A stretch of 64,000 nucleotides of DNA from Apricaphanius iberus (Eukaryota; Chordata; Actinopteri; Cyprinodontiformes; Aphaniidae): assembly GCA_028564705.1 (NCBI GenBank), contig JAPXFQ010001302.1, forward strand, positions 558,001 through 622,000, given 5' to 3'. The translations under genes were made by a program, and so were the position numbers. This document shows, piece after piece, positions 33,625-44,489 of this stretch (within the stretch, counting starts at the first letter, position 1; each line of letters opens with the position of its first letter). The notes beneath the pieces were generated by a model, which was not told the DNA's origin, ran no database searches, and was given only the letters and a program-made list of their open reading frames with translations.

Positions 33625-34555
33625 AAAATTAAATAAATAAATCTAACCTTATGATATAAATGTCTACATTCATAAATAATCGACAAATATATAATGTGAC
33701 AATGAAATTGTTAAAAAATTTAATTCATATAAAAGTCTAAGCTCATTATTATAAAATATTCTTAATTTCTCTTTAAAAAATTATTTCTTAATATAACAAT
33801 TTAATAGTAAATCACATTTTATAATATTTTTTACTTTTCAGTAATTTTTATTTAATTTCATTAGTTTTCATTCCAAAACATATTTTTTCACAAAATCAGC
33901 TTCTATTTCATAATGCTGTTTTTCCCAATGGCTTATATATTTCAAAAGAGGATTTATCCACTGAACAAGATCCTTAGCCAATCAGAGTCACTGAAATATA
34001 AATATGATCGTTCCTCTCAATTTTACATGTAACTGGAGTAACTGGAGACGAATTTCCTGCAGTTCTGAGCTTTGACTTCTCATGTTATGCTAAACTACAG
34101 CAGGCTGCTAGCAATCAGTGAGAACGGCTTATCAGGAAGATCAGTGTCGGAGCATCAGCCAATGAGCATGGTCCCACACAGTCACCGATTGGCTGAGGAT
34201 CTCATTCAGTGGATAATATGCATTTGATTAATATAACCATTAGGGGAAATAGCTTTTCTTTTACAATTAAATGTTTTATATAAGGACTGGCCAGGGTGTA
34301 TCCCGCCTCTCGCCAGTTGGAGATAGGTACCAGCCCCCCTGCGACCCCTTGACGATTAAGCGGTTTGGAAAATTGATGGATGTTTTATATTAATAAATGC
34401 ATTTTTAAAGAAATTTTTTAAATATTTAATAATAACTAGCTTAGACTTTTATATGAATTTAGTTTTTTTTCACAATTTCATTGTTACATTACATATTTAT
34501 TAAAATAGACATTTATATCATAAGGTTTAATTTATTTATTTTGAATACTTTAGGG
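33625..34555. mobile_element. AT-rich foldback element with inverted arms
   Basis: The left arm (about 33635-33765, with 'accttatgatataaatgtct' and 'ttcatataaaagtctaagct') is repeated inverted at about 34440-34545. Between the arms are two opposed 'ccaatcagagtc' / 'gattggctgagg' segments. No coding region. A short SINE copy is inserted at 34282-34379. Similar blocks ('gaaataaa', 'gctgattggctgg'-like) occur near 60440-60620, possibly a diverged relative. Confidence 0.65.
34282..34379 (+). mobile_element. Short SINE fragment with 11-bp target duplication
   Basis: 'ggactggccagggtgtatcc', 'ggagataggtaccagcccc' and 'gattaagcggtttggaaaat' are the 3' end of the teleost SINE-like repeat. ATGTTTTATAT occurs at 34271-34281 and again at 34380-34390, directly abutting it. 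A strongly 5'-truncated retroposed copy. Confidence 0.8.
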
Positions 34556-34654
34556 TTCCATAGACTTGAGCAGACACTGCTGTTTTGTGTGCACAATGTT
34601 CCTATGATGCACATTTGGTAGATTTAATACAGATATGTGGGTATTTCACAGTTT

Positions 34655-34890
34655 AGCACGGTGGAGCGGTGGTTAGCACTGTTGCCTTGCAGCAAGAAGG
34701 TTGTTGGTTTGTATCCCGGCCTTTCTGCATGGAGTTTGTATGTTTCCGCGTGCATGCGTGGATTCCCTCTGGGTACACCGGCCTCCTCCCACAGTCCAAA
34801 AACATGACTGTCAGGTAAATTGATCATCCTAAATTGTCCTTAGGTGTGGGTGTGTGGTGTGCATGGTTGTTCCTTGATGCTTTGTCTGTC
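34655..34890 (+). mobile_element. SINE-like repeat, 5' half
   Basis: 'gcacggtggagcggtggtta', 'ttgcagcaagaaggttg' and 'cctcctcccacagtccaaaa' followed by 'aggtgtgggtgtgtggtgtg'. It is the 5' half of the repeat seen inverted at 58735-59035. The tRNA-like B box is degraded (ggtttgtatcc). Confidence 0.7.
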
Positions 34891-34932
34891 ACGGATCGCT
34901 TTTAAAAATGTCAGAATTGCCACGAATTTAAT

Positions 34933-35485
34933 TTTTTTTTTTTTTTTTACGTGTCCTGTCTAGCAGTATGCTACTCAGAATTGGTGTCTGAGTACCAAGT
35001 ACAAGCCCAACAGTTTTACTTTCCCAAGCAGAGTATTACAGCTTCGCTGTAGTACGCCACTTGATGTATATGTATGAAAAATCTTTATTAGTGATTACTG
35101 TGGGTTCAATTTCCTGACGTCATGGACATTAAACTGAGACAAGAAGGGAGAAAGGAAGAAGGTGAAGAAAAGAAACCGGACCAACAGAGGGGCGAACCGA
35201 TGACACAAGACAGGGAGGCAAATAAAGAACACAAGAAAACATCCCAGTCCTCCACCTCTGCCGGACGGCAGAGAAACAGTAATACAAAACAAAAACAACA
35301 ACTGTACAGAACCAAACCAATAGTTCGGATCTGGTAGAATAAACAAAGAATTACACATTCACTACACACAAGCATTGATTAATGAACATAATACAAATGT
35401 TTCTGGTAAGCTCCTGTGAACAACTAACTAATGATGATAACCTCAGCTTAAGATATGTCCGTCCTCACCTATGTCCCCACACCTA
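34933..35485 (-). mobile_element. Poly(A)-tailed retroposed insert with 15-bp target duplication
   Basis: TGCCACGAATTTAAT occurs at 34918-34932 and 35486-35500. The insert starts on the + strand with about 16 T, so it is a minus-strand sequence ending in poly(A). It holds 'aataaagatttttcat' (minus strand) well upstream of the poly(A). An 87-codon minus-strand frame (35095-35358) is hydrophobic and shows no family. It could be an L1-type LINE 3' end or a fragment of a processed transcript; I do not recognise its source. Confidence 0.8.
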
Positions 35486-35863
35486 TGCCACGAATTTAAT
35501 AACCAATAGGATTTCTTGGAGACAAGCGATCCGAGAGCGCGATGTCGCAATCGCTGCTGTTTATCGTGTCCCCTGTGTTCATTTTCACCTGGGTGGCGAC
35601 GAGTTTCGCCTGTCGCTCCCTGTGTTTTGAGCCCATTAATCTACATAAATAGCCTGGGTTTTAAACCCCCAATTGAAACATTCACAATATACAGTATTGG
35701 TAGATAAAAAACATCTGGGAAGTTAAGCTTAGGAGAAAAAAAAACAGTAGAGGACCACAGAGAAGAAGTCCTAATGAAGGCGCATTGTTAATTCTGAGTG
35801 TAATTTAAAGTGATTGCCGTTTGTGTCAAACCTTTGTTTTTGTGTGTGTTTTTTTTCTGTTAG

Positions 35864-36053
35864 TGTGGCCTGCACAATGCATCAGATAATGCTCTGCGCT
35901 TTGTCAAAGAAAACTTTCTGGCAGAAGACAGTGTTCGTCCAGCTGGGAGACATCTAATCATGGTGTCTGCTCAGCACACCTACAGCCACCTGGCTGTCCA
36001 GAGAGTCCAAGCTGCCAATAAAAAGCTCTACACTATCCTGTTTCTGCTTACAG
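35864..36053 (+). CDS. Semaphorin exon (sema domain, FVKENFL block)
   Basis: Sixty-three codons plus one base, with LRFVKENFLAEDSVRP, then HLIMVSAQHTYSHLAVQRVQ and KKLYTILFLLT. It is equivalent to the 'L.F.K...L(M/A)...V' and '(Y/F)(T/S).(L/I)AV..V' segments, and opens with the Cys of the P.PG.C pair. An NAS glycosylation site lies near its start. Acceptor ttctgttag, donor gtgagc at 36054, phase 1. Confidence 0.94.
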
Positions 36054-36059
36054 GTGAGC

Positions 36060-37375
36060 CTGTAGTGGGATCAAACAGAACATGCTGTGTCCCACTTGTT
36101 GCGGATATTGAATAAAAATATGATATTTGGCTATTGATAGTCAAAGACTGCTTATGGCAGTCAATAAAATTAATAATTCATAGAAAATTATTATTATTCA
36201 GGGCACCACCTTTCTTTATCATTATTTTAGATAGCCAAATTCCTATATCAGTCTCATAATTCTGAAGGAATTAATTCTTAACGTCTATTGGTCATACACC
36301 TTGCAATATGTTTGTGTTAAACAAGAAATGAGTTACTTTCCAAACAGTAGATTTATTTACACAAAGAAAAATATTAAAACACTCAAACTAGTAACAAGAG
36401 AAACACTACTGATTAAAATAAATTATTAGTTAAAATAAAGGAGTACAGAATATGAACAATGTGGTCAAATGCGAAACTCTGAATTCTGATTTATGCTTCT
36501 GTGTGCAGATCAGACCCAGGATTGCTGGAGAGAAAAGATTAATTAGTTTCACTAATTACAGGAGAAAATCAAAACATTCTTTGGATAAAGAGATGTTTGT
36601 TAAAAATGATCTGGGTCAGAGTAATTAACTTATGTGAAACTACTTCTGTTAATGAATCGGTCAACGAAGTAAACAATTCAATTCCAGTATTTGATATAAA
36701 AAGGCAAGTTCCAACACGGTTAATAAGATTAGTTTCTTTTCTGTAACCCACTTCAGAGTATGTACACGTCTCAGTCTAAGTTCGTAGGAGCTGGTAGTAA
36801 AACAATAAGACAAAGGTTTTGATTGTGAATACACTTTAGTGTTGAAATATCACAAACCAGTATACAATACTTAACAACCTATGGGCACAATAACTATATA
36901 TATATATGTATACACATAGAATAAAATAAAATATCCATTCAATGGTCAATCCAGGGATTGGTCCGTTTACTTAATTCAAAGTTCAAGTCAGACAAAAAAA
37001 AAGAAGGAGGGATCCAAAGTTGGCTCAGTGTGGGTGTCGATCTGTGGAACAGATACAGTCCTACCACTGAATCTGCTGAGTGATAATAGAAGAATCTCAA
37101 CATGCAATGGAAGACTCAATTTCCATCTGGGAGGCTTGCCATCGACAGGATCACTGGTCAACCTTCTAGATCACCAGGACTGGAGTTCATTCCATTCTCT
37201 TTTGATGGAAAATAAAAAGACCTGACCTGTATTCAAAACAGGTTTATAGTACAGGTTCGAATGCAAAAGTATCTAAATAGATTCAATCAAAATGTTGTAC
37301 AACAGTAAATATATCTCTTCAAGTTGGAAATAAAAATATTACAGTCACAAGTGTGTAACCATAGCTATTTCAGAA
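36060..37375. other. Intron sequence, unclassified
   Basis: AT-rich. It contains a polypurine run near 36996-37012 (A-rich then gaaggaggga) and (AT) simple sequence at 36894-36908. It may contain an LTR-derived piece, but no terminal repeats, primer site or coding blocks were found. Confidence 0.35.
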
Positions 37376-37377
37376 TA

Positions 37378-37445
37378 ATTCAATTCAGTTTATTTATATA
37401 GCGCCCTTTCACAACAGATGTCATCTCAAGGCACTTTACAAGGCA
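37378..37445 (-). mobile_element. L2-like LINE 3' tail
   Basis: 'attcaattcagtttatttat', 'acaacagatgtcatctcaag' and 'gcactttaca' are the reverse complement of 3505-3580. Only the last ~70 bp of the LINE is present. Confidence 0.8.
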
Positions 37446-37449
37446 TCAT

Positions 37450-38425
37450 GTTTTCAAAATGTATCATTTTAACTCCTTTAATTACAATAAATTGAATTGG
37501 TGTTATCACATTTTACTAAGGAACCCTCTTATTCACTTTAGACACATTACTTCCAATGTAACATGTAATTTATATTTTACACATAAATCAAATTTCTTTT
37601 TAACCCTTTTTAACATAGGATTTAAATTCATAAATGATGTAAATAAATCATATAAATTTTTAATTACACAACATAATCACAGTTTTGCTGCTTTTTACCC
37701 AACTTAAATAATTTAAAATTGGTATTTTAATTCTTTATCAAGTGTAGTTTTAGACCTTTTGTCACATATTGACAGGTAACTAGGCAATTTACTTTGCAAC
37801 TTTCTTTTTATATGAGGTTATTTTAAATCTTAGGAGATAAATGAGAATAATTTCTCATTTATTAAACTTATTAAAGCTATTAAACTAAATGCATTTTAGA
37901 ACATTTCGTACATTTCAAACATAAAAAACGTAAGAACTCTGAATTGCAACTAGTGTTGTGACCTCGTGTTTTTTTCACATACACACACAGAGAACATGTG
38001 AACTAGCTTACCAAGAAGAGTTTTCCACAGAAACTGGACAGAAAGTGCTTCCTTGACAGTTCTCCAACCTCTAAAACGGAATTTTAAATCGGTTTATATC
38101 GCAAATACCCTGTGTTAAGTTTATACAAAACAGCGATATTTTAATACCTTTTTTCCTCTCATGGAAAGAACAGCAATTCTGCTCCATCTGTAATGTTTGG
38201 TGTTAAGCTACCTTGCTAATTTAGCGCATACGACTTCCGGTTGCTTTCAAAATAAAGTTCCGGTTTTCAAAAATAAAACCAACACTCTTTTTCCTTTTAA
38301 AATTAAAAGTAATAATAATTACAAATTAAAATAAATAAATATTAACCCAATTTCCATACAGGTTACAGTTCTTAAACAATCTATTTAAACTAAATTCTGT
38401 TTGAACAGTAATTAGCAACCTTTGT
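37450..38425. other. AT-rich intron sequence, no gene seen
   Basis: Low-complexity A/T-rich host sequence with no recognised repeat or coding region. Confidence 0.4.
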
Positions 38426-38432
38426 TATGAAG

Positions 38433-39100
38433 TGTCGGCCTGGACAAACACATGAGCTTGTTGGCTTTCAGGTAGCCCTCTTCAACACACGTGGGGCGCT
38501 TAGTGACTCAAACACATTTATTAAACATTAAACAAACAAGGAAAAACTCCTACTTGAGTAGCTCAAATAGCAGGATTTTAAAACGACTCTTTGTCGGGAA
38601 AAAGTCTTTTAAAGACACTGATTAAAGTTTTAGGCCGAAAAGCCTCTATTACCCAAAGATAGCAGATGAAACAATTCAATACCACAAAAAGGGGAAAACT
38701 TTTAAAATTAGTTATTCTAACTAATTTGCCTCTGCCCAAACAGACTTCTGAGCGATTCAGTCTCCGAGTTGCTTTACAGCGATGAGGGGTTTAGGGGGAT
38801 GAGGCGACGTTAGCCTAGCTCAAACAATGGCTCCGATCTGGTTAGCTGCAGTGGGCTTCTGGCTTGCTGCTCCGTCCAGCTGTGTATGGCTCTAGCTGCG
38901 TGGTGATCGGCCCCTGGCATTCACTTTTTATAGTACCTCTTTGGCAGCTTTCCAGCCCGGCAATTCTTGTCTGCGCTGTGGCGGCAACTTAATGAGGCTT
39001 CTGCTGGTTCTGGCCTGGCACATGTGGCTTCCACTCGTTCAGTCTTGCAGCCTGTCGGCAGCCTAAAACTCAAAGAGGTAGCATCGGGCTCTGGGACAAA
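38433..39100 (-). other. Possible solo LTR, minus strand
   Basis: Read on the minus strand there is a TATA-like CTATAAAAAGTG near 38925. About 400 bases further is an AATAAATGTGTTTGAG polyadenylation-like site (near 38500). The + strand edges could be TGTCGGCC (38433) and ...GGGACA (39098). The moderate GC block stands out from its AT-rich flanks. I found no target duplication and no second copy, so the LTR reading is tentative. Confidence 0.3.
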
Positions 39101-39498
39101 TGTCTTTGTTTGTCAATGTTTAAGAATCACCTGGACTGGTCTTTGGGTTCCTTTGGAGCAAGTTTCTGTATGTGGCCCAACACACTGTTAGAATTTTTTT
39201 ATCTATTGTAAAGTTTACTGTCATATGTAAAAACCATCCATTTTTATATAAAAGAACTGGATTAGGACATTTCTGTTTCAGACATTGATCTGTCCTAAAC
39301 TCAAACCCTTTTCTCATGCTTGCTTGAGAGGTTCCTCTCAAAACAAGGCAAGGCATTTTAATTTGTATAGCACACTTTCAACACAAGGCAATTCAAGGTG
39401 CCTTACATGATTAAAATTGGAACACAGCGTAAATCAATTTGATGATTAAAATACAAGAAAGCAATTACAATAAGACAATAATCAAGACAATAATCATA

Positions 39499-40335
39499 TT
39501 AAAATTTAAGGACAATCTGGTAAAAAAAATACAAGAAAGCATTTACAGTAATCAAGACTATAAATCGTGCGAGTGCAAGCAAGTAAAAACAGTTACTCAT
39601 AGGTGAGTCTAAATAGGTATGTTTTAGTTTTAGACTTAAAGAGTTCAGTATCTCTGCAGCTTTGTATTCTCGCGGTAGTTTTTTCCAGATTAGAGGAGCA
39701 TAGAAACTGAAAGCTGCTTCCCCATGTTTGGTTCTGGTTCTAGGGACGATCAGTAAACTAGAGCTGGAGGACCTGAGTGATCTAGATGGTTTATACTGTG
39801 ATAGCATACCTCTAATGTACGCTGGTACGAACCCATTCAATGATTTATAGACTAATGAAAGCATTTTGAAGTCTCTGAGCTACAGGGAGCCAGTGTAAGG
39901 ACTTTAAGGACGTTAACTGGGGTTATGTGTTCTATCTTCTTTGTTTTAGTGAAAACACGAGCAGCAGCGTTCTGGATCAGCTGCGACTGTCTGATTATTA
40001 TTTTTTTTAGGCAGACCTGTGAAGATACTGTTACAGTAATCAATACGGCTAGAGATAAATGCATGTATGAGTTTTTCTAGGTCACCTTCTGTCATCAGTC
40101 CTTAAATCCTAGAAATGTTCCTCAGGTGATAGAAAATTGACCTTGTTATTGCCTTTATGTGACCCTGGAGGTTCAGGTCTGAGTCCATTATTATTACACC
40201 TAGATTTCTGGCCTGGTTGATAGTTTCTAGTTGGGTCTGTTTAAGCTGATTACTGATATGTAGTCTATCTTTTTTGGATCCAAAGATAAAAACTTCAGTT
40301 TTGTTTTTGTTCAGTTGGAGGAAATTATGGGACAT
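39499..40335 (-). pseudogene. LINE RT C-terminal region
   Basis: Frames 40102-40335 (NKNKTEVFIFGSKKD, LETINQARNLGVIIMDSDLN) and 39499-39864 (LVYKSLNGFVPAYIRGML, GEAAFSFYAPLIWKKLP) are the standard thumb and C-terminal blocks. They are separated by frame breaks near 39864-40100. No YADD box is present in this copy. Confidence 0.8.
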
Positions 40336-40895
40336 CCAGCTTTTAATTTGCTCAATGCATTTATTGAGGACAATTGTTTATAACTCCTGTTTGGGTATGG
40401 CGTTAAAAGCAGGATCCCCTTGTTCACCTGAGTCTGAAGTGCATCAGAAAATTCCCGGAATGGTGAGCCTGTTATAGAGTTAGTGGAGGGGGAAGTTGAT
40501 GATCTGTTGCTGGTCTTTCTGTCAGCTGGTGTGTTAGTTGGATCTGCTGTCTCAGGGAGCATTTTCTGTAGAGTTGAATCTGCATGGTCAGCTGGAGTTG
40601 TTGTAGGTGCCGGGGTGTGACGTAATTCAAGTGTTTGAGCTTATATATTTCTGCATAGAGATGCTGAAACTCTGTAATTCTTTCGGAGGTCATCAGACGG
40701 CTTTTTTATACAGTCAGCTGATATGTCCCTGGCGGGCTTTTCACTGAAGGGTGCGAGGACTTCATGGTTTCTGTGTGTTCCAGTTGGTTGTCGTTCACTA
40801 TGTGTCTTGGTTCGAGAACAGGGCGGTGAGTTCACATGAGATAGCAAATTCCAGTGATAAAGCGTCTGACCGTTCTTATTGAAATTACGTTTATC

Positions 40896-41706
40896 TTATG
40901 TGAATAGATGCCTCCTTTCACAGAAAATCTTAAAGTTATTTAGAAATTGAATAGACCTTTCAGCACAGACAGCTTTAGCAAACCTGCTAAATAATCTGAT
41001 CCTGCTAAATTCTTTGTCTGAGGGCGTTGCTGGAATTGGTCCAGATATGTGAAGTTCTACCTTGTGGTTGTTAAAGTTCTGGAGTACATTCAAGAAGTCT
41101 TTCTTTAGAATTTCAGATTTCTTCAGAGAGATATCAGCAGCTCCTGCGTGGACAACAAGTTTTTCTAGCTCTGGGTTGTTCTCAATTATCGATGGAACCC
41201 TCACAGAAAGGTATTTTACTGTCATGTGGGCAATAAAGACACTTGTATGGATGCCTAGCTGTTGTTTTTCCTCTCTTGCTGTTCTCTGTTCTCTTTGGTT
41301 TGTTGCTGTTCGGTTTATCTTTGTTTGTGTTTCACTGGCCTTGCTGTAAGTCTGCCAGACTCAGGGAGTTGGGAGAGGTTAGCGCTGTGAATCTGTTCTT
41401 TGATGGGAGAATCAAAGTTATTAGTTGTCGGGGTTTCTTTTGACATTCCTTATTTTTCTTCTTGGGTGTTTCTCGTCTGAGTGATGCCCACTCTTCTGAT
41501 GAGTGGGGGGTTCTTCCCAATATACGGCGCCTGTTCGGAGGGGTACTCTGTGTTGTTGGCCTCGACCTGCCAGGCTGTTGAAAATTGCATGCCACAGGGA
41601 GAGTAATATTTTTTCTTACGTTTTCTTCAAGGCGTCGGATTTTTAATTCCATGTCCTGCGTCCTTTTCAGTAGGTCATGGAGAGTGTCATCAGAGCAGAG
41701 AGCCAT
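40896..41706 (-). pseudogene. LINE ORF1 with SGNH/esterase-like block
   Basis: The start region MALCSDDTLHDLLKRTQDME is a predicted coiled coil (about residues 8-35) followed by a Pro/Arg-rich segment. Downstream, ENNPELEKLVVHAGAADISL and HISGPIPATPSDKEFSRI look like blocks III and neighbouring parts of the SGNH hydrolase fold found in ORF1 of CR1/L2 LINEs. The usual 'G.ND' is GAAD here, so the key Asn appears lost. Frame shift between the two parts. Not functional. Confidence 0.65.
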
Positions 41707-42477
41707 TTTGTAATCCTTGGTTCTTTATGAAGTAGAGCACTGGGAAAAGGGAAGAAAAAGAGGGGAAAAGTCCGTCCCGGGTAGGTCGTGCGGAATCCTT
41801 AGGGGGAAGAAATAAAACAGAAATAAAAAGGAAAATAAGTAGAGTATGGGTGACCGACACGTCCTGCTCATTTGACAGTCAGTAGGATGAAAACTACAGT
41901 ATGTTTCTATCAGATTTACACTAATGTCCCTCACTAGCCACATTTCCTTGGACACAAGTAATCGGATTAAAGGGGTAATAGGAATAAAAATGCCTCATGT
42001 AAATGTGCCCTTCTGATTACTCTAACCCAATCACACTCATTCGGATCAAGATTTAATTCCAGTTGAGACAGGTGGATTGTCCCGATAGTTAATCCAATCG
42101 TTGTGCTTGTGAACCCTTATTTCGAATGTGGGTGATTACTGCGCATGGCTGTTAAACCGTGCATATACGTGCAATAATGTCTGTGAAATAATAAAGGTAT
42201 TTGATGTATAATTTGATTGTGTATATAGCATTGAAAGCTTGTAGATGTAAAATTTTGAGCAGAAAAAAATAAAAGCACTCTCTGATTATACTGCTCCAGT
42301 TTAAATGCACACACCATGTTTGTTTACAACGGAGGTCTGCTACATCTTTTACAGCTGTTTACACATTTTAGATAGTTCTGCTCATGTCAAAATGGCTTAC
42401 TCCAATCAAACTCTAGGAGATGAAAACGCTTATAATAATCTTTTTTTTTTCAGGGCCCATGTAGATAGTCAAGTGTA

Positions 42478-42720
42478 ATCAATCAATCAATTAATCAATC
42501 AATCAACTTTATTTATTAAGTACCTTTCATACAGTGAAATGCAGTTCAAAGTGCTATATAAAATAAAAATTAACTCTACATATATCCCCCCCACCCCCTA
42601 TAGACACACAGAATTTAAACATTTATACCCCCCTCCCGCCTACATGAAAATTACATTCAAATAGACAATAACTTGGTCACTGGGTTGAGTACAGATGAGC
42701 CAGGATTCGAACAGAACTAT
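42478..42720 (-). mobile_element. LINE/SINE 3' tail with (AATC)n end
   Basis: AATCAATCAATCAATT repeats followed by 'ctttatttattaagtacc', 'cagttcaaagtgctatata' and C-rich runs. The layout is that of a minus-strand fish LINE or SINE tail with a GATT microsatellite end. The family is not identified. Confidence 0.6.
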
Positions 42721-43071
42721 GATCAGATTAAAGACAATTTGCCCATGTCAACGTAGGTACTGAGATGTTAGTTGGTGTGTAATTGTTGTCCTCACATTAA
42801 ACCCTCATAGATCTGCTGAAGTTCAAATGATCCCTCCAGGCCGGATTCAGTCTCTGCCTTAAGTGAAAGAAATAATTTATCTTATTTTGTTTAGGAGATA
42901 TGTTGTTTTTTATTATCAGAATTGTATCCGTTAATTTAGTTGTTTTTTTAAATAGATAAAAATTCTGTTCTTTTCACCTAGTTTTCAATTTTTAATGTCG
43001 ATTTATTGTTCAGTGAAAACTACAGGGTTTGTTGGGCTAACATGATGAACAAGTGTCTTACTTTCTTACAG

Positions 43072-43187
43072 AGGCTGGTCACTTACACAAAGCAGTGCTG
43101 CTCCCACTTGGGCCCTACATCATCGAGGAGGTCCAAGTTTTTAATCGTCCTCAGTCTATCAGGAGCCTGAAGTTGTCCATTAAAAAG
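43072..43187 (+). CDS. Semaphorin exon (sema domain, GHLHKAVLLPL block)
   Basis: Completes a Glu codon, then AGHLHKAVLLPLGPYIIEEV and QVFNRPQSIRSLKLSIKK. The G.(L/I)HK(A/V)V....(Y/H)(I/L)(I/V)EE(I/V)Q(V/L)F motif is canonical. Acceptor ctttcttacag. The donor AAAAAG|gttcac is weak (C at intron +5), but it is the only one that keeps frame with the next exon. Confidence 0.9.
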
Positions 43188-43449
43188 GTTCACACTGCAG
43201 CAGATTGCATTTATTTTTCCACATCTATTGTTGGTCAGAAAGTTCATATACATCTTTTTTTAATTCTTTATAAACGGTAACAGGAACTGTTTGATTACCA
43301 ACAATTATGCATTATTAGTAATGATACATTTTTTTATTTATACTGAACCCGGCAGGGGTCTGAAATACTTTTGAAGTGAAAGAATCAGTTTATTATACCA
43401 TGCGAGCTGATTTGGGCAACGTGCTAGACTTTTCCCAGAATTTTAAACT

Positions 43450-43780
43450 GAATAAAAAGCATTATTTCTTTAACTCTAACTATAGCTCATTAGTGATTGG
43501 AAGAGGAAGATCTGAGTGAGCAGACTGGGAAGATGATGTGAAGAAGTTTAGTCAGATATTAAAGGGTAAGGTTATGTATGGCCTTAAAGGTAAAGTTTGA
43601 ATTAAACACGTTTCTTAACCAGGAGCCAGTGAAGTTGCTGTAAGAAAGGTGAAATGATGAAATGAGATTTTGGAGATGGTGCGTGCAGCTGAGTTTTAAA
43701 CCAACTGGAGCTCATGGAGGGACTTGAAGGCTAGACAGGAGTTTGATCAGTGCAGGAGATGGCAGGACTATGGAGGACAG
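43450..43780 (-). mobile_element. LINE RT C-terminal fragment
   Basis: 'aaccaggagccagtgaagtt', 'gagattttggagatggtgcg' and 'gttttaaaccaactggagct' are the antisense of an 'HWLPV...ARI' and 'AA.VLT' type RT C-terminus, strongly decayed. It lies just downstream of exon 43072-43187. Confidence 0.45.
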
Positions 43781-44392
43781 AGGCAGTGTGAGAGAGAGGG
43801 GGGATGGCGCAATTTGGGTTAATGTTACATAAATTAATGTAGACAGCGAGTGTTATTTTAATGTGAGATTGAAATGCAGGATATTTGGGGATACCACAAT
43901 GGCTAAATCTAATATTATGATTTCAGATCACCTATAAAAGGATAAATGCCTGTTGTTAACATTGACCTTACCTAAACTTCTTAAGCCTAGTTTATACTTC
44001 CGTCAGCAAGTTTGAACCCAGACTCAGATGTATTGACGGAGATGTTTTTCGTTTATAGTTCTGCGTTTCTGTGTGTTGCAAAGCAATTCCACACTAGGAG
44101 AGCAGTTGGTGTTAACTTTTCAAGGCAGGTCTGCCTACCATTTCAGTGTCATTTCTGGTTAGCTGCGGTTTATTTTCAACTTGTGAACGCTTTCCCCCCT
44201 CAAAGAGGAATGGACAACAGAAAGTAAGTATTGATTAAGCTGAAAAGCTTTCTACTAGAAGTGCAGCTCTTACTCTAAAAGGACATGTAAACATATACAA
44301 CAGTGTTCAAAATTGCGAAAAGACCATATTAGGTAAATTGTTGTTTTGATATAAAGCATGTAGTGCTCAAACCCTACATTGATTACTGATTA

Positions 44393-44485
44393 CCAGTGTT
44401 GGGACTAACACGTTATTACTTAACGCGTTACAGTAACTACGTTATTACTGTGGTAACGAGCACGGTAACTATTTAGTTCGCCAAA
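44393..44485 (+). mobile_element. Possible hAT-like transposon end
   Basis: 'cagtgttgggactaacacgt' followed by alternating 'taacgcgttacagtaactac' is the terminal sequence of a widespread vertebrate hAT-type non-autonomous family. The complementary end was not found within the next 2 kb, so this is a partial copy. Confidence 0.45.
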
Positions 44486-44489
44486 ATCA

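Larger units (their letters stand above)
39345..41720 (-). mobile_element. L2/CR1-like LINE with esterase ORF1, internally deleted
   Basis: The tail at 39345-39420 ('cacactttcaacacaaggca') matches 27040 and 63870. The minus strand gives, from the 5' side, an ORF1 start region (41332-41706), an esterase-like block (40896-41225) and linker sequence (40472-40850). It then passes directly into the RT thumb/C-terminus (40102-40560, then 39499-40064). The endonuclease and the catalytic RT half, normally about 2 kb, are missing between about 40640 and 40560. Confidence 0.75.

Noticed and set aside
43700..44230. Open frame 44012-44227 considered as an additional semaphorin exon
   Set aside because: Exons 43072-43187 and 46055-46218 join in matching phase and continuous domain order, leaving no room for an insert.
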